64,000 bases of DNA from NCBI RefSeq assembly GCF_002443255.2, contig NW_019211455.1:39475449-39539448 (forward strand), in the 5' to 3' direction. Below the pieces are notes generated by a model that saw nothing but the letters and a program-made list of their open reading frames with translations, was not told the origin of the DNA and ran no database searches. A program made the position numbers and the translations under genes. Below, one piece after another: positions 24,985-39,345 of the stretch. How positions within the stretch are numbered: the stretch's first letter is position 1; every line of letters starts with the position of its first letter. This DNA is from Varroa destructor (taxonomy: Eukaryota > Arthropoda > Arachnida > Mesostigmata > Varroidae).

Positions 24985-26103
24985 AACGTTTTGTGTAAAA
25001 AAATACATTTATTTCAACCATCCCATGATAAGGGATTTACGTTTTACGATTTTATTTGGGTTCACTTCAAAGGCGAGGTATAATTGCTACAGACATTTTA
25101 GTCAAAACAAAACAGTACGCGATCTGCAAAATACAGAACAAACCAAAAAGCCTACGAAGTGTTCAAGGCTTGAGTAAACCAATCTCAGGAGAAAGTTTTT
25201 TTTTACTAGGAGTAGATATGGACATATCTACATAACTTTATGGTGGCGGTTAGGCAGAAACACCATTAGGTCCATCCTAGGGCGCTCTTATCTATCGGCT
25301 GCTAAACTGTGTGGCTGGAGGACGGCGAGACGCAAGTTCAGCCAGCGTCATTTGATATCGAAATCTGAAACCCCAGAAATAGGGCCTCAGGTTTTAACGT
25401 TTATAACCTCCAACAAATCGACCCCGTCCTTCTATAACTAAAAACCGTGTATTTACCTAGCGGGTCTCTTTCTAAGGGCTTTCTTGAGTTATTTCTTTTA
25501 TTGATTTTGAAAATGGTTCACTTCACTAAAGCAGTCAAGGCTCGAGCCTTCGTTTTATGTATAGGAGCGGTTATTTCGTCTTGAATTCGTGTGAGCTATG
25601 CGACCAGTTAGCGTCTTAGAATCTTATATAATATAACCTATTATATAGCTGCTGTGAGTTGCTGGCCTTCGTCGTATCTAGCTGGCTTCATCTTTTCGTG
25701 AAGCCGCCAGACTTACTCATCCACTAAAATGTTCAAGCATTGGGCGGTAAATTAATCATAGAGGTAGTTTACATTGTATGTTCATTTTAAAAAAGTTAAT
25801 GTTTAAACGTGTTCATAGACACGGTTTACAAAAAATTATCAAGTTGGTTCTACCAACATCACATATTTTTTCCTACACGCATATAATTCATGCTACTACG
25901 GTTTGATCCACGCTACTATGCATACTAACGATGAAAGTAGTAATATAATGATAATTAACCAGCATTAACCAAGAATCGAGTAAAGTTCTATTATTAAAAA
26001 ACACATAAAGCCGACAAAAACCCCGTTTTCCCTGTCAAGGTCATGCTCTCTTTGGCCGAGTACGTGGCACTGTGATTCAATGGCGTGAACTTTTGTTTTG
26101 ATT

Positions 26104-26475
26104 TTATCGTAGAATCATTCCGAATGAAATCTTTAGGGATACATAGATGAGTTGATGGGAGCGTGCGAACAAAGTATGGCTCCACCTCATAAATACCTGG
26201 GTAATCAGCCATTTCTGAAGTATGGCGCGAGTGAGACCACGATTCGCTCTTTCAGCTATTCCTGGCTCGGAGAGAGTATCAGATGTGTGTCTTACGACTT
26301 TTCTCAGAATTCAAAGCCTTCTAATGAAGGCTTTGAATCTAATGAAGGCCCATCTCGGCTTACTCGTTTGTGTTTCGAACCACTTGAGGTTGTCTCTTCG
26401 ATGCAGAGCCGCCTATAGTTTCTCATTTAGGAAATAAACGCGTTTGTATCTGGAAAATTTGTCAATTGCGCACAT
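26104..26475 (-). pseudogene. Ty1/copia retrotransposon integrase relic
   Basis: Seen: one frame of 124 codons broken by TAG at 26413-26415 and TGA at 26311-26313. It begins MCAIDKFSRYKRVYFLNEK, matching the copia integrase core IDDFSRY..VYFL, and about 65 residues later has PGIAERANRGL, matching the QNGVAERANRTL block that holds the catalytic Glu. Between them the F..FKAF spacing is kept, but the second catalytic Asp block (SDNGGE) is not recognisable. Downstream residues (ILQKWL...FMRWSHTL) follow the usual helix after that block. Inferred: a dead Ty1/copia copy; the flanking minus-strand sequence up to about 27.5 kb may hold further eroded parts, and no LTRs were recognised. Transposition-incompetent. 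Confidence 0.7.
26309..26338. repeat. Perfect 13-bp inverted repeat, 4-nt loop
   Basis: ATTCAAAGCCTTC and its reverse complement flank TAAT, inside the copia integrase relic. The unit CTAATGAAGGC then recurs directly downstream, suggesting a local template-switch duplication. Confidence 0.93.
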
Positions 26476-27976
26476 AAATGTAGCCTAACTCGTGCTGAAT
26501 CAGGTTTCCGATGATATATTGTCCAATGTAGCTTCGATTGATATCAGGTGGTACGATCTCAATTATTGTTTACAAACTCGATGTTTGGTGCTCTAAGAGC
26601 TTCAGGACCTTCCAATTAACCACATGGCTAAACGTTTTTGTAGATGGCGCTCATAAAGGCATCCCTTGTCGTTTACGGCGTTTTTCGTACTTTAGGCCGC
26701 GAACTGCTTTCCATCATAGTTGACAATGCTTCAACAGGATGAAGTCTATTGTCTACTTTGATCCGTTAATTTTTCTCGATTAATAAACAAGTAAAGGAGG
26801 TACTGACACATCTTAGTTATGTAAGGACGTTTTTTACTATACAGGGTCGTCGTTGCCACGTAACACGGCAATCGCGCGCAGACCGAATGCTTAGAATTCC
26901 AAAAATAGGGACCGTGATTTGATAAGCTGTTTGTGGTTGTAGCCAACATCGTTCACAATTGAGCATGTAATGGCGAAATTCATGGTTGATGTATCACTGT
27001 TGCACCACATTACTTCAACGTTACGCAGCCCTTTTTTGCCCGGTTTTTAGTTCTGGCTTGCGGAGTGGCCTTTTTTTTTTTAAACATTTGTATCATGCGA
27101 CTTTGCCGTTGGCCCTCCAGTGTAAATTTGGGTCGGCGCTTTTGGCGGTTCGTTTGAAAGCCTATTTTTCTTGGTTATGACTTTTTTTTTTCTAACTGGG
27201 CGGCCCGACTTCACTTCCGGGTGCTTTGAAGCTTTCTTTTTGAACTAGCGTTTGGTTTGCCATGATGTCCAAGTGATTCAACACTTTATACGTCTCCTTA
27301 AAATATTCGAATTGCGTGTTAGAACTTTGGACAAAACTGAATCATGTTGGCAGAAGAGATTTTTCATCAGTAGACTGGGCAGTACTTTTTGGTCGGTCTT
27401 TAGCTTTGCCAGTCGTAGGCATTAAGTTATATTGTCAAACCTGTCTAAATTTTTGGCGACCGTTATTTTGACGTTGAAAGCTTTATGCATGACTACATGT
27501 CGATGAGGTTTCGCCGATTTGGCGGGTACTGGGGTTCCTTTCGGTGGCGCCAGGCCATGTGGCTATGAAATGATCATTGGGATCATATGATCATCTTCTG
27601 AGCTGCTTAACTGGCTCAATCATTTTTTCGCACAATTGATAGTATATCTTTTCTTACTATATTCTAAGCATTTCCGTGTTCGAGCTCTTTCGCGATGTAG
27701 TTATGTTATACGCGAGGTGTATAGTGCTTTTGCGCATTCTGCAAAGTTCTTCCGTAGTCTTGAAGCCGTCTGAGGCCATTATGAGCCCTACGAATTGCTG
27801 ATCGTCAGTCTATCACCACACAAATTATATGTTATGCTGCTATTGATAGTTGGGATTCGCTGTTTAGTGGATGCGTACTGATTCCTGATGTTGCTTGTGC
27901 CTAATAACGACCGCGGCCCACTAACGTACCGATGCATAGTCTAAACATTTGGTTCAGTCCGTTGAAAAAAAGATCT

Positions 27977-28004
27977 ATATACATATATATATATATATAT
28001 ATAC
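27977..28004. repeat. (TA)n microsatellite
   Basis: About 13 TA units with one C interruption near the start. Confidence 0.9.
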
Positions 28005-28121
28005 ACAGCTATCAAAACGACATGGGTCTTCCTATTGCTGATGCCAAACACCGCAAGTTTTAGTTATTTTTAAGTCAAATAAGATGAAAAGGTAAAGGAT
28101 ATTAGTTTCCGATATAGACAT

Positions 28122-28383
28122 TCAGAACGTGAAAATCCAAACACTCTGCTGAAATTTCAGCTCAAGGTTATTAAGCAGAACCAGATTGTCCACACGTACA
28201 AGGCGTTTTTCAACAAAGGAAACTCTAATATTTACGACTGCCTGGACAAAGGCAATAACCCAATGATTATTATTACGGTCATGCGGCAGTAGCATGATCG
28301 GGTTTTCATCACAGTAATTTTGATGCCCAAAAGAAGCACCCGATTCAAGGTTTCCATTCAGATACAATAGGTAGAAAAATCTA
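28122..28383 (-). CDS. Possible exon, unidentified
   Basis: An open frame of 86 codons plus stop follows a plausible acceptor (GGTTTGCAATTTTAG on the minus strand). It includes GHQNYCDENPIMLLPHDRNN and HWVIAFVQAV. Codon use is mixed rather than AT-driven. No family recognised and frames of this length occur by chance here, so confidence is low. Confidence 0.2.
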
Positions 28384-31300
28384 AAATTGCAAACCTACTT
28401 CGTGCGACAGCGCCTATTGTCTGGTACGAATATATCATACAAGAATGCCTTCGGGACTGTTAATTGGACACCCCGTTAAAAAGCCGCTGTCGATATCTAA
28501 ATGAAGCAAAGCAGCGACGACGGATATTAATTATCAAATGAATAACATTTATGGAAACACTTTAAAATATATAACACAGCCCTTAGCTATACGAGTGACA
28601 CTCAGCGTGGCAGGCCGTCAAAAGAAAGGTAGTCATAGCGCAAACTTTATAATTTCAATTAGCTTAATTACAGAAAACAAAAATCTATATTTGGTCTGCA
28701 GATGCTGCGTGAGGTGACATCTGCGAAGCATGTTGACTTCAATGAGGGTGCGATTGTTTAATGTCAGATCTGAACCAGTTTAGGAAGGCTTAGATCTGAA
28801 TGAGATGTTGTTATCATATATTTCATTAGTATTTTCGTACGACGCAAAGCGTAATATGGACTTGAACCCAATTTCGAAATGACATATCGTACAGCTAGTT
28901 TTTCTCTTTCACTATAGAAAAGGGCTGTTTCAACAAACGTATTTTACGTGGTTTAGCTCCTTTTCACAAAGATTCATTGTTACTCACAATTTTCTTTGTT
29001 TTCGAACAAACATGTATTAACGCAATTGTCTATATTTTTTTTTTAGGTTACACTTCGGCAATCACCTTTTGCCAAGTATGCTTTGAGGGGTTTATTTAGT
29101 GATATGGGGGTGCTATACATTATTTAATATGAGAATGTTCACTGTGCCTTCATACTCTTTTTCGAGTTCAATTCAACTACGACAAAGCAATCTGCCGTAC
29201 CTCCCTCACTTATGAGATTCAAAACTGGAACTCAGTAAATCGTTATTGCGTAATATTATTTAAGACCTTTATATAGCCCTTCTCGTTATTGACACAAATT
29301 CAAGTGACGTTATTGTGACCCAGCTTCTGGTCCCTTTAGTCACGGACTTGGTCGGTGAAGTCAAGGGCTTTTCTCTTCATATGGGCAATCCGTATATGCG
29401 ATTCATCTATGATCGTTGTATTTACGATGAGCAGCTGTGAACTGCGATCACGGATACCAACTCGTTAAACCTGTACAATACATGCGTCACCCATATCGTG
29501 ATTTCTTTGCGAGCTCTAAATGAAACACGCAAACATAACTCGGGCTTAATTTCCAGAAATCTTCGAAGCTTTATATCGAATACTTGTTTTTAAAGCTTCA
29601 ATTGTAGTAGACTTGGCCCAATTAATTTTGTTCTCGGAACACGCTAGGGAAAAACTCCGATGGCGTTTGATCGCATATGGGAGGCAGTTGCGGGACAAGC
29701 ACCTCACGCCAACCCTGAAAAAAAAAGGCATATATTAGATCAGATTAAATATTCAACATATTTTTTTTTGAGTTTACCTTTCTGTGCTGTACCCATTACA
29801 TAAACGCGACCATTTTCTAGTCTCAGATGCGCTTAGCCATATCTGATGATACGTCTGATTACTGCGAATGATAACAGATCAAATTCGCCGCTTTCAATAT
29901 ACACCGCTATCCGATAGCGATACTAGTTTGGTCTATTATCGGATCGTGTAACCGGTCTGTCAATTTTTTTTCTCCCTAAAAAGGAACAGTTTCGTAGCGC
30001 CAGGTTAGAGCAAATCCGTTGATTGGCTCGTGCCGCTTGATGGTTTCGGCATTATAATTACGATGATATTTCCTAAAATTGCGTTCTAATAATGCATTTC
30101 ATTACGGTGGGTGATCACGTTTGATTTATTTTTTTCCTTATTATTGGCATTTATGAATCATTTGCGGGAGGTTGCCAACAGAAAAAAAGGTTAGCGAAAT
30201 ATCTAGTAATAGAAGGTTTAGGGTATTTGTTTTGTTTGACTGCGCTAAAATACTTTGATTGAAGTATTGCTATCAATCTCGGGCATCATAACTTGGCGCT
30301 TAACGCACCTACAGCGTATACTTTCGATGTTTTCATTTTCGTGCTATGGAAATAACACATGATCAGAGATGCTCGGTGTTTTTAGCTACAACGAACGATT
30401 AGTATCGTCTTTGATAAAGCGAATACCAACACGCATACACCTTTATCTTGGTTTGTACAGGTGGACTCAATTCAAAACCTCTACGTTTCGAGTGTTGCGT
30501 GTGGTATCTCCGCTACGAATTCTATCAGACGACTGGTTCTCAGCACGAAACAAACGGTGGGTTCGAACCCAGATGACACCGTGTCCTAAAGGTTAGCACA
30601 TAAATACGCTACCTATTAAGCTGTCACGTGGACAAAACACATGCTATCGTTTCGTCTAGTTGTACTCAATATGATTGCTGCTATAGTTAGTCTATATATT
30701 GAGTAGGATCACTTCCGCGCCTACTTAGGAAACATCAACCTGTCCCTATTTATATTGGTAATTGGAAATAAACTGCGGCTTCTTTTTCCTTAGGCAAATT
30801 GTTGAAAAGATACTTTAACTTTAAAATCTTCACAAATCAATATATAGCTTTCGGTTTCATTTCAAATAGCGAAGCATTTTATTATTAGGATTAGATTTGC
30901 GGAAAACCTTCACTATGTGAAGCCAGCCTCATTTGCGTTTGTTGCATATTTTGGTATGTACCATTTCTCAATATCTTTATAGAACCTTAATTGGTCATTT
31001 ATGGCGGGCTGCAGCTTGTGTTCTAGCGAAATAATTTTATATGGGGCATCTTTCCAGAACCTTTATCGATAATGGACCGTTCCAGTGGGCCCGCTCATCG
31101 TACATTTTGTCATTGACTCAACTAATCTACTTTATGTTCTTCCTAACTCAGCATAAATTATGTTACTTGGTTGATTACTATTCCACAAATCCCTCGATTC
31201 GTTTTCAGTGACTCAATAATCCTACCTCTTTTTTGTAATTGTTTCATCAGCCTGTTTGCGAATTTAATTTTCTTGCCATGAGAGCCGTCACAACTGTCCA

Positions 31301-32511
31301 GTTAGGCTCCCTTGCTTCAGTAAACATATTACTTCATTTTAGTAAGCCAGTAAATACAGTGATTACGTCATTACAAAGCGTCTTTGTTTCATGGGAAACG
31401 TTCTCGCGATTCAGATATCCTCAGTTTATCGTTTCAGTTGAACTGTTGCACACGAGCATACTAAGGCTGTTTTCTCCTTATTCGAGTGATTGAAGGTTTG
31501 CCTCTTGAATTGGCACTCGATGAGGAACATCGTAGCCATTAGGTCGGCAGGCCGAGGTACGGAAGAGTCGTCAGCCTATAGTTCGAATTAGAAGCTGAAT
31601 GAAAGCCGATAAACATATCAAGGCACTGCTTGACTTGGTTTCATGACCCAATTGGGTAATATTCTATAGGCGATTGAGGGTCGACCAGGCCGACCGTATG
31701 CATAGCACAGGTTGTCTTGCATAATGATGAGCTTACTCCCATCTTAAATGGCTATAGTTTTATTATTAATATGATAATTAGCGTAAGGTTTGTTATAAGG
31801 AGAAGAACGGACGAACTCTTGAAGAGATGGCTATATTCCGACTATCTGATAACTATACAACATAATAGGCCAGATAACCTAATTTTTTAATAGTAATTTT
31901 CTTTATTTGGACAAACCGTAGTTTTGAAGTGTTGTTCCCTAAGCGGATAATGTTGTTTGGATGGGGAAAGATTCTCGCAGGAACGGACTCTCGGTAAGGC
32001 TGCTAATTCCTCTAATCAGGCGGTTATAACACAGAGTTGACACAGTCACACTGACTCTGTCCATAGAATCTCGTCCGTCAACGAAACATTTCTACTGTCG
32101 TAAATGTAACTAGAAATGTTTGTATTTTCTATCTAGTCTAATAAGATAGATATCTTGTTTTTTTATATAGTAATTCCACTCAAGCTAGAAGCCAATCTGA
32201 TAATTCGTTTTCCCAGTCAATTTCGTCCGCAGTGTTTTAAGGCTAAATTAGGCCTAGCTACACCGCTGTTGTGTTTCGCTGGGGTGTTAATGCGTTCCAA
32301 CTTGATTTACTCAAGTATTTATTCATATGTTCGTTTAAATTTGAGCCGCTCGATATTGGCTAAGTAAAGAGAGGCACCTCCTTTCAACCTACGGCAACCG
32401 AAGTAAGCCTAAACACTCATTTAGCAATTAGTTGCCTAAGGTAAAACAGCGATACTAATTAATAGTTCATCTCGTTCACCTGGTCGTGCCTATCGGAGAT
32501 CTGCACTCGTG

Positions 32512-32544
32512 TAAGTACACATGGTAATGGCCATAGTGTACTTA
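32512..32544. repeat. Imperfect 13-bp hairpin
   Basis: TAAGTACACATGG pairs with CCATAGTGTACTTA (one bulged A), loop TAATGG. No gene context recognised. Confidence 0.85.
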
Positions 32545-35500
32545 TACCATTTGGCCTGCGTAGTTATTCACTGGTGCTACCTGCGTACTCGTCAGAAGGC
32601 GTGATTTCTGTTGCGTAAAACTCTGCTTGCTATCCACATTTCATACCAGTATGCTGTCTAGGGCGTTTGGTGGAAAATTTGAGTGAGAAGCTGATGGAAC
32701 CGTAGCGGGCTTTCTCTTTGGACTTTTGATTAGGAGCTCTTTTTATCAGCAGAATCTAATATCTCGTTATAGAACTGTGTTTGAATGTCATCGTTTATCA
32801 GAGTATGGTTAGTTAGAAGTTGATCTATCGTAACAGCTACAGCTATGAAAAGTGCTCTAACAATGAATATCATTTATTATTATATAAGGAACTAGGTGAT
32901 ATTAGGGAACGCGGAGACTGCTTGCAGCAAAAAAAGTGAATCATGTTGGCGTTTTTAAGCAGTTTCTGGGCTAAGCGGGATCTGCTAAGCTAAAAAGTTG
33001 ATTTGCCGGGCCATTCATTATGTACGTGTTTGACATTTCTCGCAGTGCCGGGATAGTGATAAAAATGTCTCGTCCATCAGACTCTCTAAAACTGGCTAGG
33101 ATAGTCCTCCTAAACTCTACATTTCCGCAGTATTTTAAAAACGACGTTTAACGCAATGAAATAGAAACCAATTTTCGTACACTGATTTTTCGCTTAAAAT
33201 CAATAAGCAAGATCAAATCTAGTATTATAGTTTGTCAATGCGATTCAATAAACCTAATTGACCACGCCGCCTTAAAGGACCCCAATGACATTTCCTATGA
33301 CCTTGACGCTGCCCTTGGCAATGTCTAGTCGTTTAGAGGTTGTGTAGCGATGCGTACCCAACCGTTGATCATATACTCAGTCATATCGGGTGTCGATAAT
33401 AATAATCGCGTTGACGTTAAGGGCATTGATGATAATCTAGTACCATGCCCTGTAACCGATGCGCAGAAATCGTCAAAAATCGACCAAAAATTAGAAAGCG
33501 GTTCATCCTATATCCGTCATGGCTATGCCATTATCTGGCCGAAACGGTTATCTCAATGGCTGTCTCATCTAACCCTCTACGACATTAGATATTAAACATC
33601 TGAAACTCTTTAAAGAAAAATTTCTATGGTAATTGTTTAGATTATTTAAATGTATTGGTTAGCAGACCTGCCCAATACCGACGGAATGACATTTTTGTAT
33701 GTTAGGCTAATATCTGTGAATAATATCTATACGCATAACAAGGATCATACTATTGTTTGCCGCTGAGAATAGATATTGCTAGGTTTTATACGCTGGTGTA
33801 GCAATAGTAGAAGTTTCATAACCGGCCTAACACTGAACCGACCTTTCACTCATACCACTTATTTATACAAGCGATAGGTTTAGGTAACTGCAAACTACTG
33901 TAGATAAACAAAACACACATCTTTATTCAGAATTCTGATTCTACTCTATGCTTGAGTGTTTGCCAATTTACTATAGATAGTAACCTTTTCTTTTATACTA
34001 GACCCTATCTATTCTAATCACTAACGTTAATAAAAATATGCTTACTTCCGAATACTTTCGCGCAGGCAAATTTTTTTAAAAACAGATATTCACTGTTTCT
34101 TTGTTCTCACTGAAACACTTGGTCAAAACAACTAAACAATGTATGGTACAGGCTGTTTTTGTTCGGGTGTTACAAACGATCACTAGGTGGACAATTACAC
34201 AAAGCATTTATGTCCTCATTGTTTGTTTTCGTAATAACATATCTAAATAATGGCCAACGTTATGCTCGGACTCCCTTCTGGTAAAAAATAAACATCGAGG
34301 AAAGTAATTGCATAACTAATATGTAAGGCGTACAAAGTGTCTTGCAAAATGTCCTGCTTTGAACTGTTTCTAACCGACTACAAACAAAATATATCATCGA
34401 AAACTATGTATGCTCAAAAGCCCTCTTCAAACGTTTATTTTTTTAGGTTACTTGCTATATAACCCCCTTATTTGTGCCTGGGTGTGTCTGAAATCGGAGT
34501 TATACCAGCAGAGGCCAAACGAGCAACTGCAAAGCATTTACTGTTGCCACTAGCTAGGCAATGTCATTATTATACAGCCGCTGGGGCCACTAAATAAGCA
34601 GAGCTTTCGTTCTATCTTTGTTAGACCACATTATCCTAGCTACCCAATAAAAACGATACCCTTCATTGCTTCCCTCGTTTACTCAATGTCGTTCGTTCCG
34701 TCTTATTAAGGCGATGCAACTGATCTGGTCTTGTCAGTCGACACCTTCTTTTCCGTTCGAAGTCCTAATTTCCCAGATTAGTTGGGCTTCTGCGAGCACT
34801 TAGAACTCGGCTCGAATTAACAAGTAAGCCTGTGCTATTCTCGTTGTAGTATTTCTGTCCCGTCAAATAATTACCATAGACATTTGCGTTAGTAGAGAGA
34901 ATAAAAAGATTGTCTTAGAACTTCGCAGAACCTTACAATAAGCAGCCGTACCTGCAGGGGACTCTACGACAGAAAAGGGAATACAATAGCTTACCAAAGC
35001 AATATGGCTCCGGACGTCAATATCAGAGGAACTAAGCTTCCTGCCCTTCTAGTTCTTTCTAGGTTTCTAGGTGGTTTAGTCGATTGTAGATCTGTTGTTG
35101 TCGGTCGCTATACAGTCTTGTTGCTTAGCTCGTATCTCTGATTATGCACGAGATATCGGGCAGCAACGATCATTGCCAGGGACACATTCGAATTTACTCA
35201 GTATCTCTGATCAGATAAGTAAATGAAGGCCTCAAGCGACTAACAGAAACATCGTTCTGTCTGAATCAGTGCTACCCAGCGGGCTAGGTCAACTCGGAGC
35301 CATTTTAAGTCAAAAATGCATTGGCTAAATTCGGACTCGAGGGGGTGATATACTTGCTTCGGTAATTTGGAACTAGATCTCCTTTGAAGGAACATTTATG
35401 TGTTTATAGTGTATGCAGACTTAGAACGATTGTTAGGGTGCCCGAACTAACTCGTCTGAAACGTTATTCGTGGTCCGGCTTGATGTCTCAAGGACGTCTG

Positions 35501-37289
35501 GCTAATAATGACGATGACAATAAACAGAAGAAGCGATTTGCTCTAGGCGTGCTTCCGGAAGCAGCATCAACAGTACCTGGTAAAATTCTTGTCGAGAGTC
35601 GATTTTATCACCTTATTTATGCCCTTGGCCAATTACCTGTTTTACTATATAGGCATATAATGTTAAAACCGTAGCTGCGGAAGATACTGATTTTCTGATT
35701 CGTCGTTTGTGTAACTCTTCTCCATGGGTTCCTCCTTACCAAAACACCCTTTCCCCTGAAGATCCCTCTCCCAAGCCGCATATTACCGCATCTAGTTCAC
35801 GTCCACCCAGATGAAGCAGATCTGGTCCGCAACCCCACGCGCGTACCTCGGTCGGCTGCTCATAGCGTAACGGACAAAAGACCGCATTTAGACGCCAGAT
35901 TGATTGTGAACAAGCGCTGCTTTCATCCAACTGTGATATTGAATTAATTACGATAACTGCATAATATAAAACTTTTAAAGTGTTGTGGTCACTTCAACAA
36001 GAAAGAAGTAGCGGGTATAACTTATAAAGGCTAATCGTGAGTAGCAATCAAGTGCTATGGATTAACAACCCGAAAAATAATAAGGATAAGGGAAGAGGGC
36101 AGCAAAACGACAAAGCTATAAACCACAAGTGAGTGAGTGTTTAATATTAAATTTGTTACAATCAGATAAGTCTTTCTTTCCTAGAGATGTGTCGGAGCAA
36201 AGAAATGCTCATGCCTGACAATGCTCATGGTAGTTTGCACTTAAGCAGAGTATTCTGATCCCTTGTCTCTTACGATATCGTATGCTTGACGCCTGTTATC
36301 CTTCAAATAGGCTAATTTCTAGAAGTGATGCACCTTATCACTGGTACAAATAAACTTACAATCATTGGCATCTATTCCAGCGACGATTGTTAGCCTTGCA
36401 AAAGGTCATCAAAACATTATCTGGATTAATTATTGTATTCAACAATAGGAACTGTTTTTTAACGGAGTGATAGTCTTAGCGAGCAAGTTCCATCCAAATT
36501 GCAGTAATTAATGTACACACCACTTTCCCAGTGCGTAGCTTTGCTACTATGCTTTTTTATCTTGCTATTTCCAACTCGATTCTTAAGAATTTAGACGGTC
36601 CAGATTCTGTTTTTGTTATTAGTTGGGAGACCTTCACCGCACTCAGTCCACTCCACTAGTCATCATCTGTTTGTCCATCTCGATCGAATGAATGTGGCAA
36701 ATTCAAGAGACTTTTTCGGTAATTATCGATGAAAATGACGGTTATTTGTCTTTTCGGTCAAACCAGTAGTCCTGCTGGTGAGACAGGCAGATTCCCCAAC
36801 GAAAAAAATTAAGAGAACTCCTAGACTTGGGTGACTTTCCGACGAGGGAAAACGCTTCCGCAGATCGTGTTATTCTGCGCTGCAGATGATACCACAGTGT
36901 TATTACTTGCTTAAGCTATATTGGAAAATTACGTACATGTATCATTTGAAGTAGATGTCGTTTTGAATAACCGCGTTGTTAGGAGGAAACGACGTAACAT
37001 CAAGCCGGCAATCAAAATATTGGTCCAGTGTGTGTACTACCTTTGTTTAGGATGTAAAAATGTGTTTTAAAATTACTAACAAAACACTGTCTAATCTCAC
37101 ATTTTTTCAGTCCCTAGTGAATTTTCTCATGACTCAGTGCTCAGGTTCTTTTAGTTATCACCATTTAAATAGAAACAAAATTGGCTTTTTTTTTTTTTAA
37201 TTTGAATGTCCTTGTTTCCACAGCCGGATATGTCCATATATATATTTTTGCTTCATAATCACGAGACAGTCCGTAAGCCACATATTGAT

Positions 37290-37496
37290 TTACTGAACTA
37301 CCGAGCCCTCAACATCGGCTAGCGGGTCACGTTCATCCATGTCCTCCTCGACTGATAATACCTTCGCAAATAACCATAAAGCCCAAGTAAGTTCTTCTAA
37401 TCGCTGATCATTGATTCTTCTTTGTCCGCAAGTTTTCCTCTCGTTTTTCGCAGGATCAGCTGAGCAGTCGCTTCGTGTCTGGCGCGACGTTGGCAT
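37290..37496 (-). CDS. Possible small gene or first exon, unidentified
   Basis: A 68-codon minus-strand frame starting at ATG, basic in its first half and acidic in the second (RLEELTWALWLFAKVLSVEE, then MDERDPLADVEGS). A GT at the codon after EGS could be a donor. The charge-patterned composition is more protein-like than most frames of this size, but nothing was recognised. Confidence 0.22.
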   Translation of the reverse strand: MPTSRQTRSDCSADPAKNERKTCGQRRINDQRLEELTWALWLFAKVLSVEEDMDERDPLADVEGSVVQ

Positions 37497-39256
37497 GACT
37501 TAGCAAGACCATCGCTTCACCGAATAGAATCATTTCAATGTGACGAAAGAAAAAAAAACACCGTACGTGAGACGAATGATAGCCATATGATGCAGTTGCG
37601 GCTGCTTCCTCTATTGTATTCTAACGACCAGCCGCGGCGCCAGTTTAGCGACCAGGGGAGAATCGGCGCGGGGTTCTAGAATAAACTAGAAGAAACTAAC
37701 ATGAGTGCTAGTTCCACGTGATTCCGGATAAAGAAAGCTCAAGTAGCTTCATTGGAAGACTTTCGGATTCACATTTAAAGGTCGTCCTGATTGCTCCGAC
37801 TTCTGAATTGGACTGAGCGCAGGCGGCATTTATGTAAAACCTTGCTTTTATGGGAAAGTGCAAAGCTATTATATCCTAAAGCCTAGCGAGGAAAATTGAT
37901 GCCTTAATGAGAGACTTCAGACCCAATATAAAAATGCACGCATCCACAAGGACACTAAATAATAACGTACGGAAAAATGTTGCAGGAGACAATACTCATA
38001 CAGTGATGCAGCAACAGTTCCCTTTGATAAGGACAATGGCGAAGGGTCGCTTTGTTAGAAGGCAATGCCGCTATCAGACTGCGTTAAGCCTTTAGAACGT
38101 ATTGGCATCGTTTGTGCTCTATATACATTGACTGCGGTGACGTTTCAATAAGAAGGGTTATATGCATTATTGAGATGAACTATGTTGATCCATATATAGT
38201 CTAACAGCATCGTATTGATGAGCAGTCCCTAATATATTTCACTGGCACACACAAAAGTCATTTGCTAACTTCAGTTTTCCTTCCCTTTTCAACTCGTCGT
38301 TCTACAATGGAACGAGCAATTCTAGTGGCATAACTGCTCTTCCTGTTCTAATGAGCCAACGGTAAATAACAAATAGGCCTCTATTTCTGGGCCTGCACCG
38401 ACTTCGTCGAAAATCTCTTTTTACTACTGAAATTGTAAATCCCACAATGCTGTATACCATTATGCAATGTCGGCTACGCCACGATACTGCGTTTTACTTA
38501 GACCAATCTGTAATCGAATATGACACACTTAATAACAGTCAAGAAAAGTTTGAATAGGGAAACGACACACAAAAACAGAGACCACCAGAGATTTACTAAT
38601 CTAATAATACTTTTCATCAGCTCATCGTATTTGAGCAGCGTCCTCCTATCTAGAGGATCTATCTGCTGTGTTCACTTAGAACTGTGACGAGTCTTGAGTT
38701 CAGCTTACCAAATATGTGACAGGTGTGACGTTATTACGACCACACAGAGGTCGTTCCATTCAATCTATAAGACATGCCAAAGGCATAATTTATATCATAC
38801 AAAATGGCCTGTCTGACCAACTACGGAAGTTGCTAATTTTTCATGAACACTTGCTGGAAAGTTTACATTATCATTAGCACGTAATCGATCCATCAAACGG
38901 CAATAGATTTCACGATCCAGCTGTTCTGTATAAACGAAATTTTATCGTGGAATATTCTGATACAACGAATTATTGTTAAAAAAAGTCAAAAAGAATCGGC
39001 CATCGACCCTCATTACGAGCTGTACGTCAGCGAAGATATATCGATGGCTTCGATGCCGCTTTTTTTTATCCATATCGGTCTGTCATATATGACAGGTATT
39101 GTATCTATATACACAAATAGCTCATTTACTTCTACCTGTGCTCGAGTCGGCCATATTGACTTAGCAGTCTATCAGGAATAGAATCAACAAATAGGCTTAG
39201 GCATTTGCTCTCGATTTATCTGTCGGTTTTCTTCTGACGCCACATGGTCCTGTATA

Positions 39257-39345
39257 GATCGAAAATAAACTTTATTTTCCGATCACCATCACTAATAAAT
39301 TTATCGACGATACAATCGATATCATCGATATACATATCGACGATC
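39257..39345. other. Hairpin plus cluster of ATCGAT-type motifs
   Basis: GATCGAAAATAAA and TTTATTTTCCGATC pair almost completely (39257-39284). Then come two ATCGACGAT copies flanking ATCGATATCATCGATAT. ATCGAT cores resemble the DRE promoter motif known in flies; a regulatory role here is speculation. Confidence 0.4.

Noticed and set aside
30546..30575. GGGTTCGAACCC, resembling a tRNA T-arm / B box
   Set aside because: No A box or acceptor-stem pairing at tRNA spacing upstream.
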